NCBI GenBank assembly: GCA_029721435.1
Contig: CM056582.1
Coordinates: forward strand, 41,560,611-41,624,610
Source of the DNA: Gymnothorax reevesii
Taxonomy: Eukaryota > Chordata > Actinopteri > Anguilliformes > Muraenidae
Reading direction: 5' to 3'
DNA length: 64,000 nt
The translations under genes were made by a program, and so were the position numbers. How positions within the stretch are numbered: position 1 is the stretch's first letter; each line of letters starts with the position of its first letter. Positions 52,304 to 62,600 of this stretch are shown here, in pieces. Under the pieces are notes generated by a model. That model made no database searches. It was not told where the DNA came from and saw only the letters and a program-made list of their open reading frames with translations.

Positions 52304-53074
52304 CAGTGGGTCTCAACAAGGAGGAAGCGATCCCCTCCTGGAATGTTTTTTTTTAGATTACGTCGCCTGCAGTCATATATAATTTGCCTTAAAATAGATT
52401 TTATTGGGGGTAGCTATTGTGGGTAACAGAGCGTCAAAGTGTCAGCAGCATCAACAACGGAGAACCGTAAGGTGCCACCGACGGGTGAAAAGGAGACCCA
52501 AGCTAAGCTTCGGAAATAAATTTATCAAGAGGACGGCTGCTTCTCCTAACCTGGACTGTGTGTGTGTAACAGTTTATGCAAACATAGAACATTGTAGCAT
52601 TAGATCCCAACCGAACCTGTCGCACGTCTGCATATTCAAATAATCAATGAAATTACGGTGCTGTGCCTCGTACTTAAAAGGCTGAGATGTGCACATAGCC
52701 TATTATTACTGCTGCAGTAGGATCCGTGCCACAGGTATTTATTTAATAAGCCAACACATATTTTCTTGGAGGAATCCTGTAGCTACTTTCACTTCGAGCA
52801 CCTGCGGACCCGTTTCTTCTGCAGAAGGAAAGAGAAGTAAATCCATATTGCAGAAAGTCAGGGCGATATTTCCGAAGCTTAGCTCGGGGCTCCCTTTCAC
52901 CAGCCGGCACCTTACTTTTCTCCGTTGTTGATGCTGCGGACACTTTGACACCCATAATTACCCTCAGTAAAATCCATTTTAAGACAAATTATATGATTGC
53001 AGGTGATGTAATCTAAAAAAGGAGATAATAATTATTCCAGGAGGGGTTCGCTACCCCCTTGTTGAGACCCACTG
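52304..53074 (-). mobile_element. hAT remnant, inverted 5' end duplicated
   Basis: CAGTGGGTCTCAACAAG at 52304 and its complement ending at 53074 are hAT-type ends of the CAGTGGTTCTCAA class. Both arms continue inward with the same transposase start, so the inverted arms hold two copies of one end, unlike a normal left and right end. The surrounding sequence is inverted as well, so the duplication is larger than the transposon. Confidence 0.6.
52800..52955 (-). pseudogene. hAT transposase N-terminus (ZBED5/SCAND3-like start)
   Basis: Minus strand from Met at 52955: MGVKVSAASTTEKSKVPAGE, then AKLRKYRPDFLQYGFTSL. The RKY...FL.YGFT block is the usual start of a class of hAT transposases related to ZBED5/SCAND3 host genes, placed just before their BED finger. 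The finger itself is not present. A mirrored copy on the + strand at 52435-52520 reads VSAASTTENRKVPPTGEK and then stops. No catalytic part is found. Confidence 0.55.
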
Positions 53075-53368
53075 CATTAGATGTACCACAAACAAATTAC
53101 ATTTCATATTTAACCACTTCAGACATATGGGATGTGCGGTCAGGGTAGGTAGTGACTTCTCCTTTTTTATCGCTAGATTTTGTCAACCTGTGTCCACGTA
53201 CTATCTCTGATTGTCAATCAGTCCATTTGACCTTTTTTTCTTGTCAATTAAGCCTGTAATGATTAAGAGGTGATAGAGACAAAATGATTAATTTACCTTT
53301 ATGCTTTGATTCGAGACTGCAAGGACTTAACTCTGAATAATTAATTAGGGAAAAACCTCAAATTGTGT

Positions 53369-54617
53369 TGTGATTCTGCATTTTGCTTGTCATGTTTAAG
53401 TTCTGTGCCTAGCTATGCCATGTTGTTTGATTCTGTACTTAGTGACCACTGCATACGTCTGACTTTTCTTAGGATTGTGTTTTGTGTTTTGGTAATTTAG
53501 ATTTCTTGTTTTATTATTTTTCATGTTCAGATCATTTAGTTTTCAATGCCTTGTTTTCATTTCCATGCTTTGCACTTTGTCTCCCCTGTCTTGTCATGTG
53601 TGTATCTTTGCTCACGGTCCCTTGTCTTGCGTGCCACTCATTCGGGTGATTTATTGGTTTCTGGGTTTCAATCTTCTTTCTTTATCTCGTGTTCTTCCTT
53701 CCTCTCTCTTTTACTGTCTTACTAACACATACTAACAGTTTATTGTTTTTTGCTAATTACTAACCACACTAATCTTGTATATTTTTACTAACTTTCTAAC
53801 ATGCACTCAGGATTGTATAGCTGCACATACTAATTGACTAACGATCTCTCAGCAGTCGCTCAATTCTAATCTCCGCCTCCTTGCCTATCCCTAATTATCT
53901 CTGCGGCAAGTTTCTGTGGATTTCCACTTATACTTTGTGCTTTCCTTTCCTTTTATCTTGGCACTTTAGTACTCCTTAACTGGAGCTGTTGTTTTGTACT
54001 TAGGTTTGTCTTGTGATCCCTGTCTGCGTTTTGGCTACAGCCAAATTCATGTAATTAGTTTATTCCTCATGTGTCTCTCCCTGATCATTGTTAACCATTG
54101 ATTGCACCTGTTCTCCCTGGTCATGTGTTTACCCCGAATGTGTATATTAGATGTCTGTTTGGTTCACTCTCTTGTCAGATCGTTCTCCCTAGTTTTCTTG
54201 TGCCACGTCTCTCGCCTTGATTTCTTAGTGTTTATCTTTCTGGCTGGATTGCCCGACTTTTGATTTTTGCCTCTGTGTTTTTGGATTACTGTTGCATCTG
54301 TGTGTTTTGACCATTTTTCTGCCCGACTACGAGATCTGTTTGCTGCCCTGGTAACGATTCGGATTACGTCCTTTGCATTCTGGCTTGCTTCGCTGATAGA
54401 ACTAGTCCTGTGTACCAGACCCATTTCTGTTCGACTACGATTACTGTGATTGCTACCCTGGTTTTTGATACTATTTTTGCCCAACTGGATTTTGACTTTT
54501 AGATTGCGGACTCTGTACTTTTACCTTCTGCCCTGCGGGGGTCCTCCCCCTTTATTAATAAAACAAGCTCTACTGCATTTCCTGGTTCTCGCGACTGGTT
54601 CCTGATCACACCATTAC
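53369..54617 (+). mobile_element. Candidate solo LTR in the insertion that splits the palindrome
   Basis: The right end looks like a gypsy LTR U5: 'attaataaaacaagctctac', 'tgcatttcctggttctcgcg' and a final 'caccattaca'. The T/C-rich body before it fits such LTRs. The left end was set at a TGT but is not supported by a clear target duplication. Frames here, including 54164-54484 minus, are not recognised genes. Confidence 0.4.
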
Positions 54618-55317
54618 AGATTGCGTATATTGTTTTGATCTTTTGTTTATCGGAATATGAAAGACTGAATATTAAACTCCATATTTTTTTTTCTTCTTTT
54701 AAATGGCATTAAAAAGTATATGTTTAAGGGGGGAAATATTAACGTAAACACATTGACCACACATTGAACTCCGCATTAGGTTTTAATATTTGTTAATGGC
54801 ATTGCATTAGCTTCCTCTAAGCAAATATGAACAAACTTGCCATCTCCTGAGCATTTTAAGTTCGATGCACTGAGCAATAATGGCATGGATGGAACAGGCA
54901 CGCCATTCTGCCGATTGGTCTTGTAAATTAGTTAATCAATCCGCAGAGTAATAGTTAGTTTGTTTAACGGTGAGGATTCTGCCTCCCCTAACTGACCTCC
55001 GACGACACGTCACTGGACATGTGATGTGCAACGAATTTCAAAGGGACTATCCGAGAGAAGCTGCTCTCGGTGGAGAAGCCTGAGCACTGACACTGCGGTC
55101 ATCTTTGAGGCTTCCCGGTTAGCGCGGTTTGAGACCTTACATTCAAGTGGGCTCTGTCGTCCACGGGTTAAGAGTTTAAACTATGGACACATCTGAAATT
55201 GCATTTAAACATCAGTGAAGTATCAGTAATTATCAGTTGTGCGCTATTCCATTCGCCGCCGTTGTTTGAAAAGTGTGCATATCGATAGGACGGAAGACAT
55301 ATTCACAGCATTCCTGT

Positions 55318-55515
55318 ACTCCAAAAATGTTGGGTTGAATATAACCCAAATTGGGTTGTTTCTGCTACCCAGCACTGGGCGTAATATGGACAAACCCATT
55401 GGTTACTTTGACCTTCCATAATGGGTTTTACAATCAACCCAACTGCATAGGTTAATTGTACAACCCAACTTATTACTCTACACTGGGTCAAGATAACCCA
55501 AATTCAAGTTTTGTG
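55318..55515. repeat. AACCCAA-rich short inverted-repeat unit
   Basis: Contains many copies of AACCCA(A) and its complement TGGGTT in opposite orientations across about 200 bp, giving an imperfect foldback. It resembles common fish MITEs of this motif; family not named. Confidence 0.55.
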
Positions 55516-56008
55516 TTTTAAAATACAATACTGGTGTTTGAATTTTTCCTCTATTACAACTCGTATACATTACTACTGACCAAGTAACAGTGTTTTTCAT
55601 ATTCTGATCTTTTCTTCATGATATGCAACAGCTGATTCCCATTCAAGCAGGATGATATTTAACTTTCAAAATTTCTAAACATACTTGAGTTAACCGCAAT
55701 CAAACCGCTTTGTAACCGCTTGAAACTTTACACAGTTAGTTATATACAGTACAAGTGGAGGTTTCTGTAACATTTGGGTCAAGATGGCCATATAGTGTCA
55801 CATGGTTAAAATACTGCTCAGGCAGACAATTGAAGAGCCTTAAGATCACACACAACTGTCTGTGGAAAGAATGTCCAGTACATTAAAAGCTTCACACATC
55901 AAGGAGATTGGGTTTGCTTAAGTGTCCATCTTCTAAAAACAAATACTTGAGAGCATTGGCTGTGGTCCTTAAGGCCAAGGAAGAAAGGGAAGGGAAACGA
56001 ACATACAA
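55516..56008. other. Unassigned intergenic sequence
   Basis: AT-rich sequence without recognisable gene or repeat. Confidence 0.45.
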
Positions 56009-56936
56009 AACCCAAAACCAGTGAAGTTGGCACGTTGTGTAAATCGTAAATAAAAACAGAATACAATGATTTGCAAATCCTTTTCAACCTATATTCAATT
56101 GAATACACTGCAAAGACAAGTTACTTAATGTTCGAACAGGTAAACTTTGTAATTTTTTGCAAATATTAGCTCATTTGGAATTTGATGCCTGCAACATGTT
56201 TCAAAAAAGCTGGCACAAGTGGCAGAAAAGACTGAGAGAGTTGAGGAATGCTCATCAAACACTTATTTGGAACATCCCACGGGTGAACGGGCTAATTGGG
56301 AACAGGAGGGTGCCATGATTGGGTATAAAAGCAGCTTCCCTGAAATGCTCAGTCATTCAAAAACAAGGATGGGGCGAGGGTCACCACTTAGTGACCAAAT
56401 GCATGAGCTGATTGTCGAACAGTTTAAAAACAACATTCCACAACGAGGTATTGCAAGAAATTTAGGGATTTCATCATCTACGGTCCATAATATCGTCAGA
56501 AGGTTCAGAGAATCAGGAGAATTCACTTCACGTAAGCGACAAGGCCAAAAACCAACATTGAATGCCCGTGACCTTTGATCCCTCAGGCGGTACTGCATCA
56601 AAAACCGACATCAGTGTGTGAAGGACATCACCACATGGGCTCAGGAACACTTCAGAAAACCACTGTCAGTAACAACAGTTCGTCGCTACATCTGCAAGTG
56701 CAAGTTAAAACTCTACAATGCAAAGCGAAAGCCATTTATCAACAGCACCCAGAAACGCCGCAGGCTTCGCTGGGCCCAAGCTCATCTAAGATGGACTGAT
56801 GCAAAGTGGAAAAGTGTTCTGTGGTCTGACGAGTCCACATTTCAAATTGTTTTTGGAAACTGTGGACATCATGTCCTCCGGACCAAAGAGGAAAAGAACT
56901 ATCCGGATTGTTATAGGCGCAAAGTGAATCCACACT
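56009..56936 (+). mobile_element. Tc1-like transposon, 3' half deleted
   Basis: The left end ('aaatcgtaaataaaaacaga', 'atgatttgcaaatcc') is the terminal repeat of the same broad family as 1913-3482. The element breaks off near 56936 within the transposase, and no right end is seen. Confidence 0.8.
56370..56936 (+). pseudogene. Tc1 transposase, N-terminal half
   Basis: From Met at 56370: MGRGSPLSDQMHELIVEQFK, PQRGIARNLGISSSTVHNIV, RRFRESGEFTSRKRQGQKPT form the first helix-turn-helix. One stop (56576-56578) follows NARDL. Then YCIKNRHQCVKDITTWAQEH and KPLSVTTVRRYICKCKLKLY form the second helix-turn-helix. WSDESTFQIVFGNCGHHVLR holds the first catalytic Asp near 56830. The rest of the core is absent. 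The frame is clean apart from one stop and one shift, so it decayed mainly by truncation. Confidence 0.85.
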
Positions 56937-58531
56937 GAAAATGCAGTCAGAAAAAAAGTTGTCAGAATAAATTAAGTTAGTCACTGAAGTTCGGTGGCTG
57001 TATGGTCACCTTGCATGGTGATCAAACTGAAGAGAAATCGGCAGAGTGCAGGCGGGCATATGAAACAGCCACTCATTTAACTCGATCCACCATTTTCTGG
57101 AGTATTCTGTTCCATAAAATTTTTTATTCTTGTCTACACAAGTACTTTTGCCTCCTTCCTCAATCTCAAAACTCCATTTCAGAAAGATACCCCCCAAATT
57201 CTGAAAATGTGACCTGGAGTTGGAGAGTAATAATCGTATTTCTTAGTGGCAAAAGCAGGATTTGAGACCCTATTTTTAATTATCCTTTGTAAAGGCCTTC
57301 CCTTGGTCAATGCCAACACAAATTAATGTAGGCTCAAAAAACAACACAGGACAATTTCTTGGACGTATCAGTCGTAGCATACTAAGTTTATTCACACCAA
57401 GTGTTGACAAAGTCCTTGTTTTATCACAGTACTGTCTAATTCCATGTCAACCCACTTCAGGCTCTGCAATCCTCCTGCAGCTGCACTCCAGACAGGAGAA
57501 TATGGACTACATACAGGAGAGCAACAAGTAGGGCAATGCCTCATCAATGTAGTATAGTTGCTTCGTAAAGTGGCAAGGAATCTTTCCTCATCCCTGCTGT
57601 AAAAAGTAGCCCCTAGTTGCTACATTAAGGCACAGATTTTCAGATTTATACAGAATATTCAACGTCCACATATGTACAATAATTACATACATACCAAATT
57701 AACAATCTGTCCTCGATCAACATTCTCAGAGAAGAAAGTGAAATATCAATATCTAGGCTATACATTATACATACAAAACACAGCTATTTTTTATACATCA
57801 TGAGATAGTCTGCAGTCATTACTTTTTTCAGATAAGACGTTACAAGTGTGACAAAATTAAAACAACAGCAGGGGTTGAAATGTAAAAAAAAATCCTGTCC
57901 AGGTACTGTAGACCGATAAACTCCTTACTACCAGTCTCATTTCGGGAGCTCCTGAACGTGCCTCACATATTCAAAGATTAATTTATTGTGATGATTTGAA
58001 TTGCGGGAAGACTTCTGCAACAACCAGCTGGGGCTGTCACAGTAACCAACAACAACCAACACCAATGGTGCACATAGATAATCACAGGAATGTACAAAAT
58101 ATGGTATATGTGTATCAGCTAGTGAATGACAGATACCCAAGAAAACTTGCATAATGGGAGGACAGAGCTGATTAATATTACACATAACACTTGGCAGTAT
58201 GTGAGGCCATCTAATAACATTAGATCCACTATAATCATTCACATTGTCTAGAAAAATTAAAATCTATATCTAACATAAATATTTTTTACCAACAATTCAA
58301 CACCCATTTCTCACCCCTGTGTGACAACCGATAGTGTTCAAGTGTTTACGGGACAATACCAGAACCATGTTCAGGCTTACGCGATATTGGAGTCAAGAGA
58401 AACAATTTAAATATCTCATTTATTTCAATCCCTACATTGTGAAAGTTTATACACTTAATATTTAGGTCATTATAGTGCATGCGAGAAACATTAATGTCAC
58501 AAATATTTAACATTCACATAAATCTCATATA
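56937..58531. other. Unassigned intergenic sequence
   Basis: No coding motif or known repeat is recognised in about 1.6 kb. The minus strand of 57300-57540 has an AATAAA and a C/G-balanced body that could be part of an LTR, but no ends were found. Confidence 0.4.
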
Positions 58532-58905
58532 TTGACACTTTACACAGCACTGGTGAAAAAGGTTTCCAAACTTTCAATTCTGCAGCATTCAAGAATTAGC
58601 AATGTTGAGGTACTGGAGCCACTTGGGACAAGTGATCACTCTGCTGTTAATTTTGATGTTTCATGGGAAGTTATAAAGGTGTATTCAAAAACAAATATTT
58701 TCAATTTTAGGCGAGCAAACTTTGACAGGATGCGTTCATATCTAAGTGAAATAAAATGGGAGACACTCCTGGACTGTGAGTCCGTAAATGAGATGCGGGA
58801 AAGATTTAAGGGGGTTTTACTTGAATCACTATGCAGATTAATTCCATGGTGTCCAAAAGTAAGCTGAAAAAGCAGAATCCTCAGTGGATGACCAGAAGTA
58901 TTTGT
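58532..58905 (+). pseudogene. CR1-type LINE endonuclease end
   Basis: 111 open codons: NVEVLEPLGTSDHSAVNFDV holds the S-D-H active-site end of the endonuclease (near 58610-58650), and IFNFRRANFDRMRSYLSEIK is the following conserved linker. After the stop at 58867 the phase-shifted KQNPQWMTRSI-like block (58870-58905) continues the LINE for a few codons. Then homology ends. Confidence 0.75.
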
Positions 58906-58921
58906 AGGATGTCCTGGGACG

Positions 58922-59683
58922 TTGGACGCTGTGCGGGCAGCGTCCAGTAGCAACTGGGATCCTCCCGAGGTACCTGTGCCAGCTGAGTGTTCTGAGCCCC
59001 CTATGCCCGCTGCGCTTCCTGAGCTACCGGTGCCAGCTGAGGGTTCCGAGCCATCAATGCCCGCTGCGCTTCCCGAGCTACCTGTGCCAGCTGAGTCTTA
59101 CGAGTCCCCTATGTCTGTGGCGTTTCCTGAGCTACCTGTGCCAGCTGAGTGTCCCAAGCCCCCTACGCCCGCTGCGCTTCCTGAGCTACCGGTGCCAGCT
59201 AGGGGTTCCGAGCCATCAATGCCCGCTGCGCTTCCTGAGCTACCTGTGCCAGCTGAGTGTTCCGAGCCTCCTATGTCCGCCGCGTTTCCCAAGCTACCTG
59301 TGCCAGCTGAGTGTCCCAAGCCCCCAATGCCCGCTGCGCTTCCTGATTTACCGGTGCCAGCTGAGGGTTCCGAGCCATCAATGCCCGCTGCGCTTCCCGA
59401 GCTACCTGCGCCAGCTGAGGGTTCTGAGCCATCTATGCCCGCTGCGCTTCCCGAGCTACCTGCGCCAGCTGAGGGTTCTGAGCCATCTATGCCCGCTGCG
59501 CTTCCTGAGCTACCTGCGCCAGCTGAGGGTCCCGAGCCACCTATGCCCGCTGTGCCTCAAGCCACCTGCGCCAGCCGAGTTTCCCGTGTCTTCCGAGTCA
59601 GCTGTGCCTGCTGTGTTCCCTTCTCTGTGTTCCTAGTGCCCCCTGAGACAATCATGTCTGTGTTCACTTCCCTGTGTTCCTAG
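58922..59683 (+). CDS. Proline-rich repeat ORF, 54-bp minisatellite
   Basis: A 253-codon open frame made mostly of 18-residue repeats of the type PVPAEGSEPSMPAALPEL, about ten and a half copies from about 58970 to 59570. The unit length is a multiple of three, so copy-number changes keep the frame. Variants (CSEPPM, CPKPPM, SYESPMSVAF) are spread along the array and the last copies are nearly identical, so recent expansion is at the 3' side. Whether it is translated is unknown. The sequence after it has LTR-like features, so it may be part of an LTR element trapped in the LINE. The antisense frame is a shadow. Confidence 0.45.
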   Translation: MDAVRAASSSNWDPPEVPVPAECSEPPMPAALPELPVPAEGSEPSMPAALPELPVPAESYESPMSVAFPELPVPAECPKPPTPAALPELPVPARGSEPSMPAALPELPVPAECSEPPMSAAFPKLPVPAECPKPPMPAALPDLPVPAEGSEPSMPAALPELPAPAEGSEPSMPAALPELPAPAEGSEPSMPAALPELPAPAEGPEPPMPAVPQATCASRVSRVFRVSCACCVPFSVFLVPPETIMSVFTSLCS

Positions 59684-59945
59684 GTTTTTTAGCAGTTTCG
59701 AGTTTCTTAGTTCTCCCCTTTCAGTGCTCGGCACGGTGGTTCTGTTGACCTGTGTGCCATTATTTCCCCTCCTGAGTTAGCTTTCCCCGAGTCCCGAGTT
59801 TTTAGTTTTCCCAATTCAGTGCTTGCACGGTGTTCGTTTTGGCCAGCGTGCCCCCTTGTGGTTCCTTGTGTCATTTTACCAATTAAATCCTGTGTTCCCG
59901 CGAATGGTGTCTCTACCCCCTTTCTGTCCCCTTAACACAGGAGGT
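59684..59945 (+). other. LTR-like segment after the minisatellite
   Basis: T/C-rich sequence with repeats of 'gagtttcttagttctccc' type, an 'aattaaatcctgtgttcccg' poly(A)-signal-like block and the end 'ccccttaacaca'. It resembles the 3' part of a gypsy LTR but lacks a defined start. Confidence 0.35.
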
Positions 59946-59951
59946 ATTCTG

Positions 59952-60587
59952 TAGTGGATTCAAAACTGGTTACAGGACAGAACACAAGGAGTGATGGTCA
60001 GTGGTATCTCATCTGAGCAAGGTATGATGGGTAGTGGCGCCCCCCAGGGATCGGTGTTGGGGCCCCTGCTGTTCCTCATCTACATTAGTGATCTTGATAG
60101 TAATATTGAGAGCAGATTGGTTAAATTTGCAGATGATACTAAATTGGGGGGTTTGGCAAATAGTTTAGGGTCCTCTAAAGAGATTCAGGATGATTTGGAT
60201 AGAATCCAGAATTGGGCAGAAATGTGGCAAATTAAATTTAATGTAGCAAAATGTAAAGTTGTACATGTAGGTAATAAAAACATTAGACGGGATTACTTCA
60301 TGGGAGGTTTAAAACTGGAATGTGCTGTACACGAGAAAGTTCTGGGAGTGATATTTCACAAAACCCTCCCACGCTCTAGCCATTGTGCCGTAGCAGTTAA
60401 AAAAGCTAATCGGATGCTGGGATACATTGGCAAAAGTATTGAGTACAAATCTAAGGAGGTGATGTTTCTTTTGTACAACACATTCATCAGACCACATCTG
60501 GAGTATTATGTACTGTTCTGGGGGCCATACTTTAAGAAAGATATAGAGGCCTTTAAATATGTTAAAGGGATTAACAAAGGGATGTAG
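59952..60587 (+). pseudogene. CR1-type LINE reverse transcriptase, C-terminal half
   Basis: IQNWLQDRTQGVMVSGISSE, SGAPQGSVLGPLLFLIYISD near 60030-60095, then VKFADDTKLGG near 60121-60155 with the intact F-A-D-D catalytic box. WQIKFNVAKCKVVHVGN, HCAVAVKKANRMLGYIGKSI and YNTFIRPHLEYYVLFWGPYF follow. At 60548 the sequence jumps from DIEA to FKYVKGINK, losing the segment present at 31293-31423 in the sister copy. The frame ends at 60587 and a remnant of the C-terminus (TRGHKWKLTKGKFSTDI, VWNSLPDHIVEAETLGVFKS) follows at 60608-60823. Confidence 0.82.
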
Positions 60588-60917
60588 GATTCCTTCGACC
60601 AAGTGTTGTGAGTAGAACTCGGGGTCACAAATGGAAGTTGACCAAAGGTAAATTTAGCACTGATATTTGGAAGTATTTCTTCACCCAAAGAGTAATTTCA
60701 GTGTGGAATAGTTTGCCTGACCATATTGTTGAGGCAGAGACCTTGGGGGTTTTCAAGAGCAGGCTTGACTTAAAGCTAGATACCATTGAGTCACTGACTA
60801 TCTTCAAAATGTTCTGTTGTTGAGCCAATGTTAGATTGAACATGGTTCTGGTCTCGCCCCTTAAAGGGAAACAATATGTATACTATGTCGGCTTCAGTCA
60901 AATACCACAGTCTTAGA

Positions 60918-61354
60918 TTTCATGGTTTGGAGGCGTTAAGAGCTTTCTTTGCTGTTCTCATCCGGGACAATATCGTTTTGCTCCCAATCGGATTCCTGGG
61001 CCAGCGGTCATTAATTGGATGCGTTGCCCGGAATTTATTTAAGCTCTTCCGCCTCGCTTCTGTTGCTAGAGTGTCAGTGTTACTTTTGCTGGTAAGGTCT
61101 CGAGACAGAGAATTGTTAGGGACATTAGTTGCATATTTGAAGTTTAGAGGTGGTGAGAGAGGGCATCTTTGTTTTATTTTCCCTTTTCTTTTTTTATCTT
61201 CGAGCTTGCTTGCTTTCTACCTCGGACAACTTCCAGGTCCGTTGGTAGCGCGGGTCTCGCAATTTTTATTCTGTTTGAGTCTCCCCGTTCTTAGCTGTTT
61301 TTGTCTTTTAATTCTGGCCGCTGCTTTTGCCGTCTTATACTCAACACCCATCAC
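60918..61354 (+). repeat. 5' LTR of the chromodomain gypsy element
   Basis: Starts TTTCATGGTTTGGAGGCGTT, where the 3' LTR has TGTCATGGTTTGG, so the terminal TG is mutated to TT. It contains 'tatttaagctctt', a TATA-like box, near 61036. The end was set at CA (61354), before the gag start at 61372, and is less certain. Confidence 0.75.
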
Positions 61355-61371
61355 AGTACACTCTAGCCATA

Positions 61372-62367
61372 ATGGAGACACCAGCGGTGGCTGAAATTAA
61401 GAGGACTGTTGCCAGCCAGCAAGATATGTTGTCAGGCTTCGCTAAAGGGCTTTCAGGGTTGGGCAATCAACAACCTGAACTAGTTGAGAGACTCCGCCTT
61501 CAAGAAGACTCGCTACAGAACCAGGGGAGCGTTCTGTTAAGCTAAACTTAGAGTGTCAGGTCTCTCTCTCTCTCATACATCTTCCCCGAGAACTTAAGTT
61601 ACAGTTGCCCCAAAGATATAGTGGCGAGGCCGGAAAATGTAAGGATTTCATCGCCCAGTGTGAAATATTTATCAGCAGTCAAGATTCATTAATGAGGATT
61701 CTCGGATAGCATTTATATTATTCCTGTTGGCTGGCACAGCACTCACTTGGGTCGACGCATTAATCAGATCTAATTCACCAGTCGTAGATTCCGTGGAGGT
61801 GTTTGTTAGAGAAATGGTGTCTGTATTTGATCAAGACATTTGTGGTCAGGATGCAGCTAAGCGTTTAATGCACCAGAAACAGGGCAAAGAAAGTGCAGCT
61901 GAGTTCTCTATTGCTTTTTGCTCTCTGGCCACAGAGACAGGCTGGCCGGAGGCTCCTCTTATGACCGTATTCAGTCATGCCCTTACTGAGGAGATAAAGG
62001 GCGCGTTGGCTACTTTAGAACCCTGTTCGACTTTAACTCTTTAGTTCGTACGACTGTGCGAATTGACAACCGCATACACGAACGCAACAGGGAAAAGCTA
62101 AACAGCTTGCTGCTAGCTGACAATGGGGCTAAGATCGCTATTGGCGAGTGTGCGGATCCTATTTCACACACTGAAAGTTGTACCCTAGTTGAGCCCATGC
62201 AAATTGATAGTTCGTTTGACAGTCGGACTAATAAACCTACTAGCAGAAGAATAATCTGCTTTAATTGTAATAAGCCGGGTCATCATACCCATCCACGTTG
62301 TCCTAAGCGTCAGGAAAAACAGAAAACCCCTCTAGCGATGCGGGAAGCGATTGAGGGGCAGACCTAA
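61372..62367 (+). pseudogene. Gypsy gag with zinc knuckle, broken
   Basis: Met at 61372 begins METPAVAEIKRTVASQQDML; the first frame stops at about 61543. A second piece (61727-62044) has MAGTALTWVDALIRSNSPVV, VFDQDICGQDAAKRLMHQKQ and GKESAAEFSIAFCSLATETG, matching the capsid-like region of chromovirus gag. A third piece (62056-62367) ends with the zinc knuckle CFNCNKPGHHTHPRC near 62257-62302 (C-x2-C-x4-H-x5-C; the last spacing is one longer than usual). Stops and shifts separate the three. Confidence 0.78.
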
Positions 62368-62600
62368 TTTCCCTTCCGAACACTAATCCCTGTTGAACTG
62401 ACTGTGGGGTGCAAGAGATTTATTATTGAAGCGTTCGTAGATGCAGGCGCAGTAAATTGTTTCATGGATATTGGGTGGGCTAGGAAGCACTCCGTTCCCA
62501 CTGTTACGCTTTCACAGTAACGCTCTGTCAGAACTTTGGACGGACGCGTGCTTGGATCGGGAATATTACCGAAGTTTCTAGACTGCTAAATATGTTCATT
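62368..62600 (+). pseudogene. Gypsy protease remnant and deletion point
   Basis: VELTVGCKRFIIEAFVDAGA near 62390-62450 is the aspartic protease active site with D-A-G-A in place of D-T/S-G-A. A stop at 62518 and another near 62584 follow. The next recognisable sequence is already the integrase, so about 2 kb of reverse transcriptase and RNase H are missing here. Confidence 0.7.

Larger units (their letters stand above)
51945..55310. repeat. Interrupted palindrome, arms over 0.6 kb
   Basis: Left arm about 51945-52515. Its inverted partner is in two parts: 52860-53148 and about 55010-55310. The outer arm blocks share 'gcgcacaactg', 'gtttaaactc', 'cacttgaatgt' and 'ctctcggatagtccctttga'; the inner ones share the hAT end. 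The right arm is split by a 1.9-kb insertion (about 53149-55010). Arms differ by many substitutions, so the palindrome is old. Confidence 0.75.
58532..60810 (+). mobile_element. CR1/L2-type LINE, core replaced by a foreign segment
   Basis: The endonuclease end (58532-58905) and reverse transcriptase plus C-terminus (59950-60810) belong to the LINE family of 31045-31765. The middle (about 300 codons expected) is absent, and about 1.04 kb of unrelated sequence with a 54-bp minisatellite stands in its place. The C-terminal region is shortened by a deletion near 60548. Confidence 0.75.

Noticed and set aside
54164..54484. 106-codon minus frame in the LTR-like segment
   Set aside because: Asn/Arg/Lys/Ser-rich reading of a T/C-rich LTR body; no domain.
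57300..57540. Possible LTR on the minus strand
   Set aside because: An AATAAA and a plausible body are present, but no TG/CA ends, duplication or partner copy could be found.
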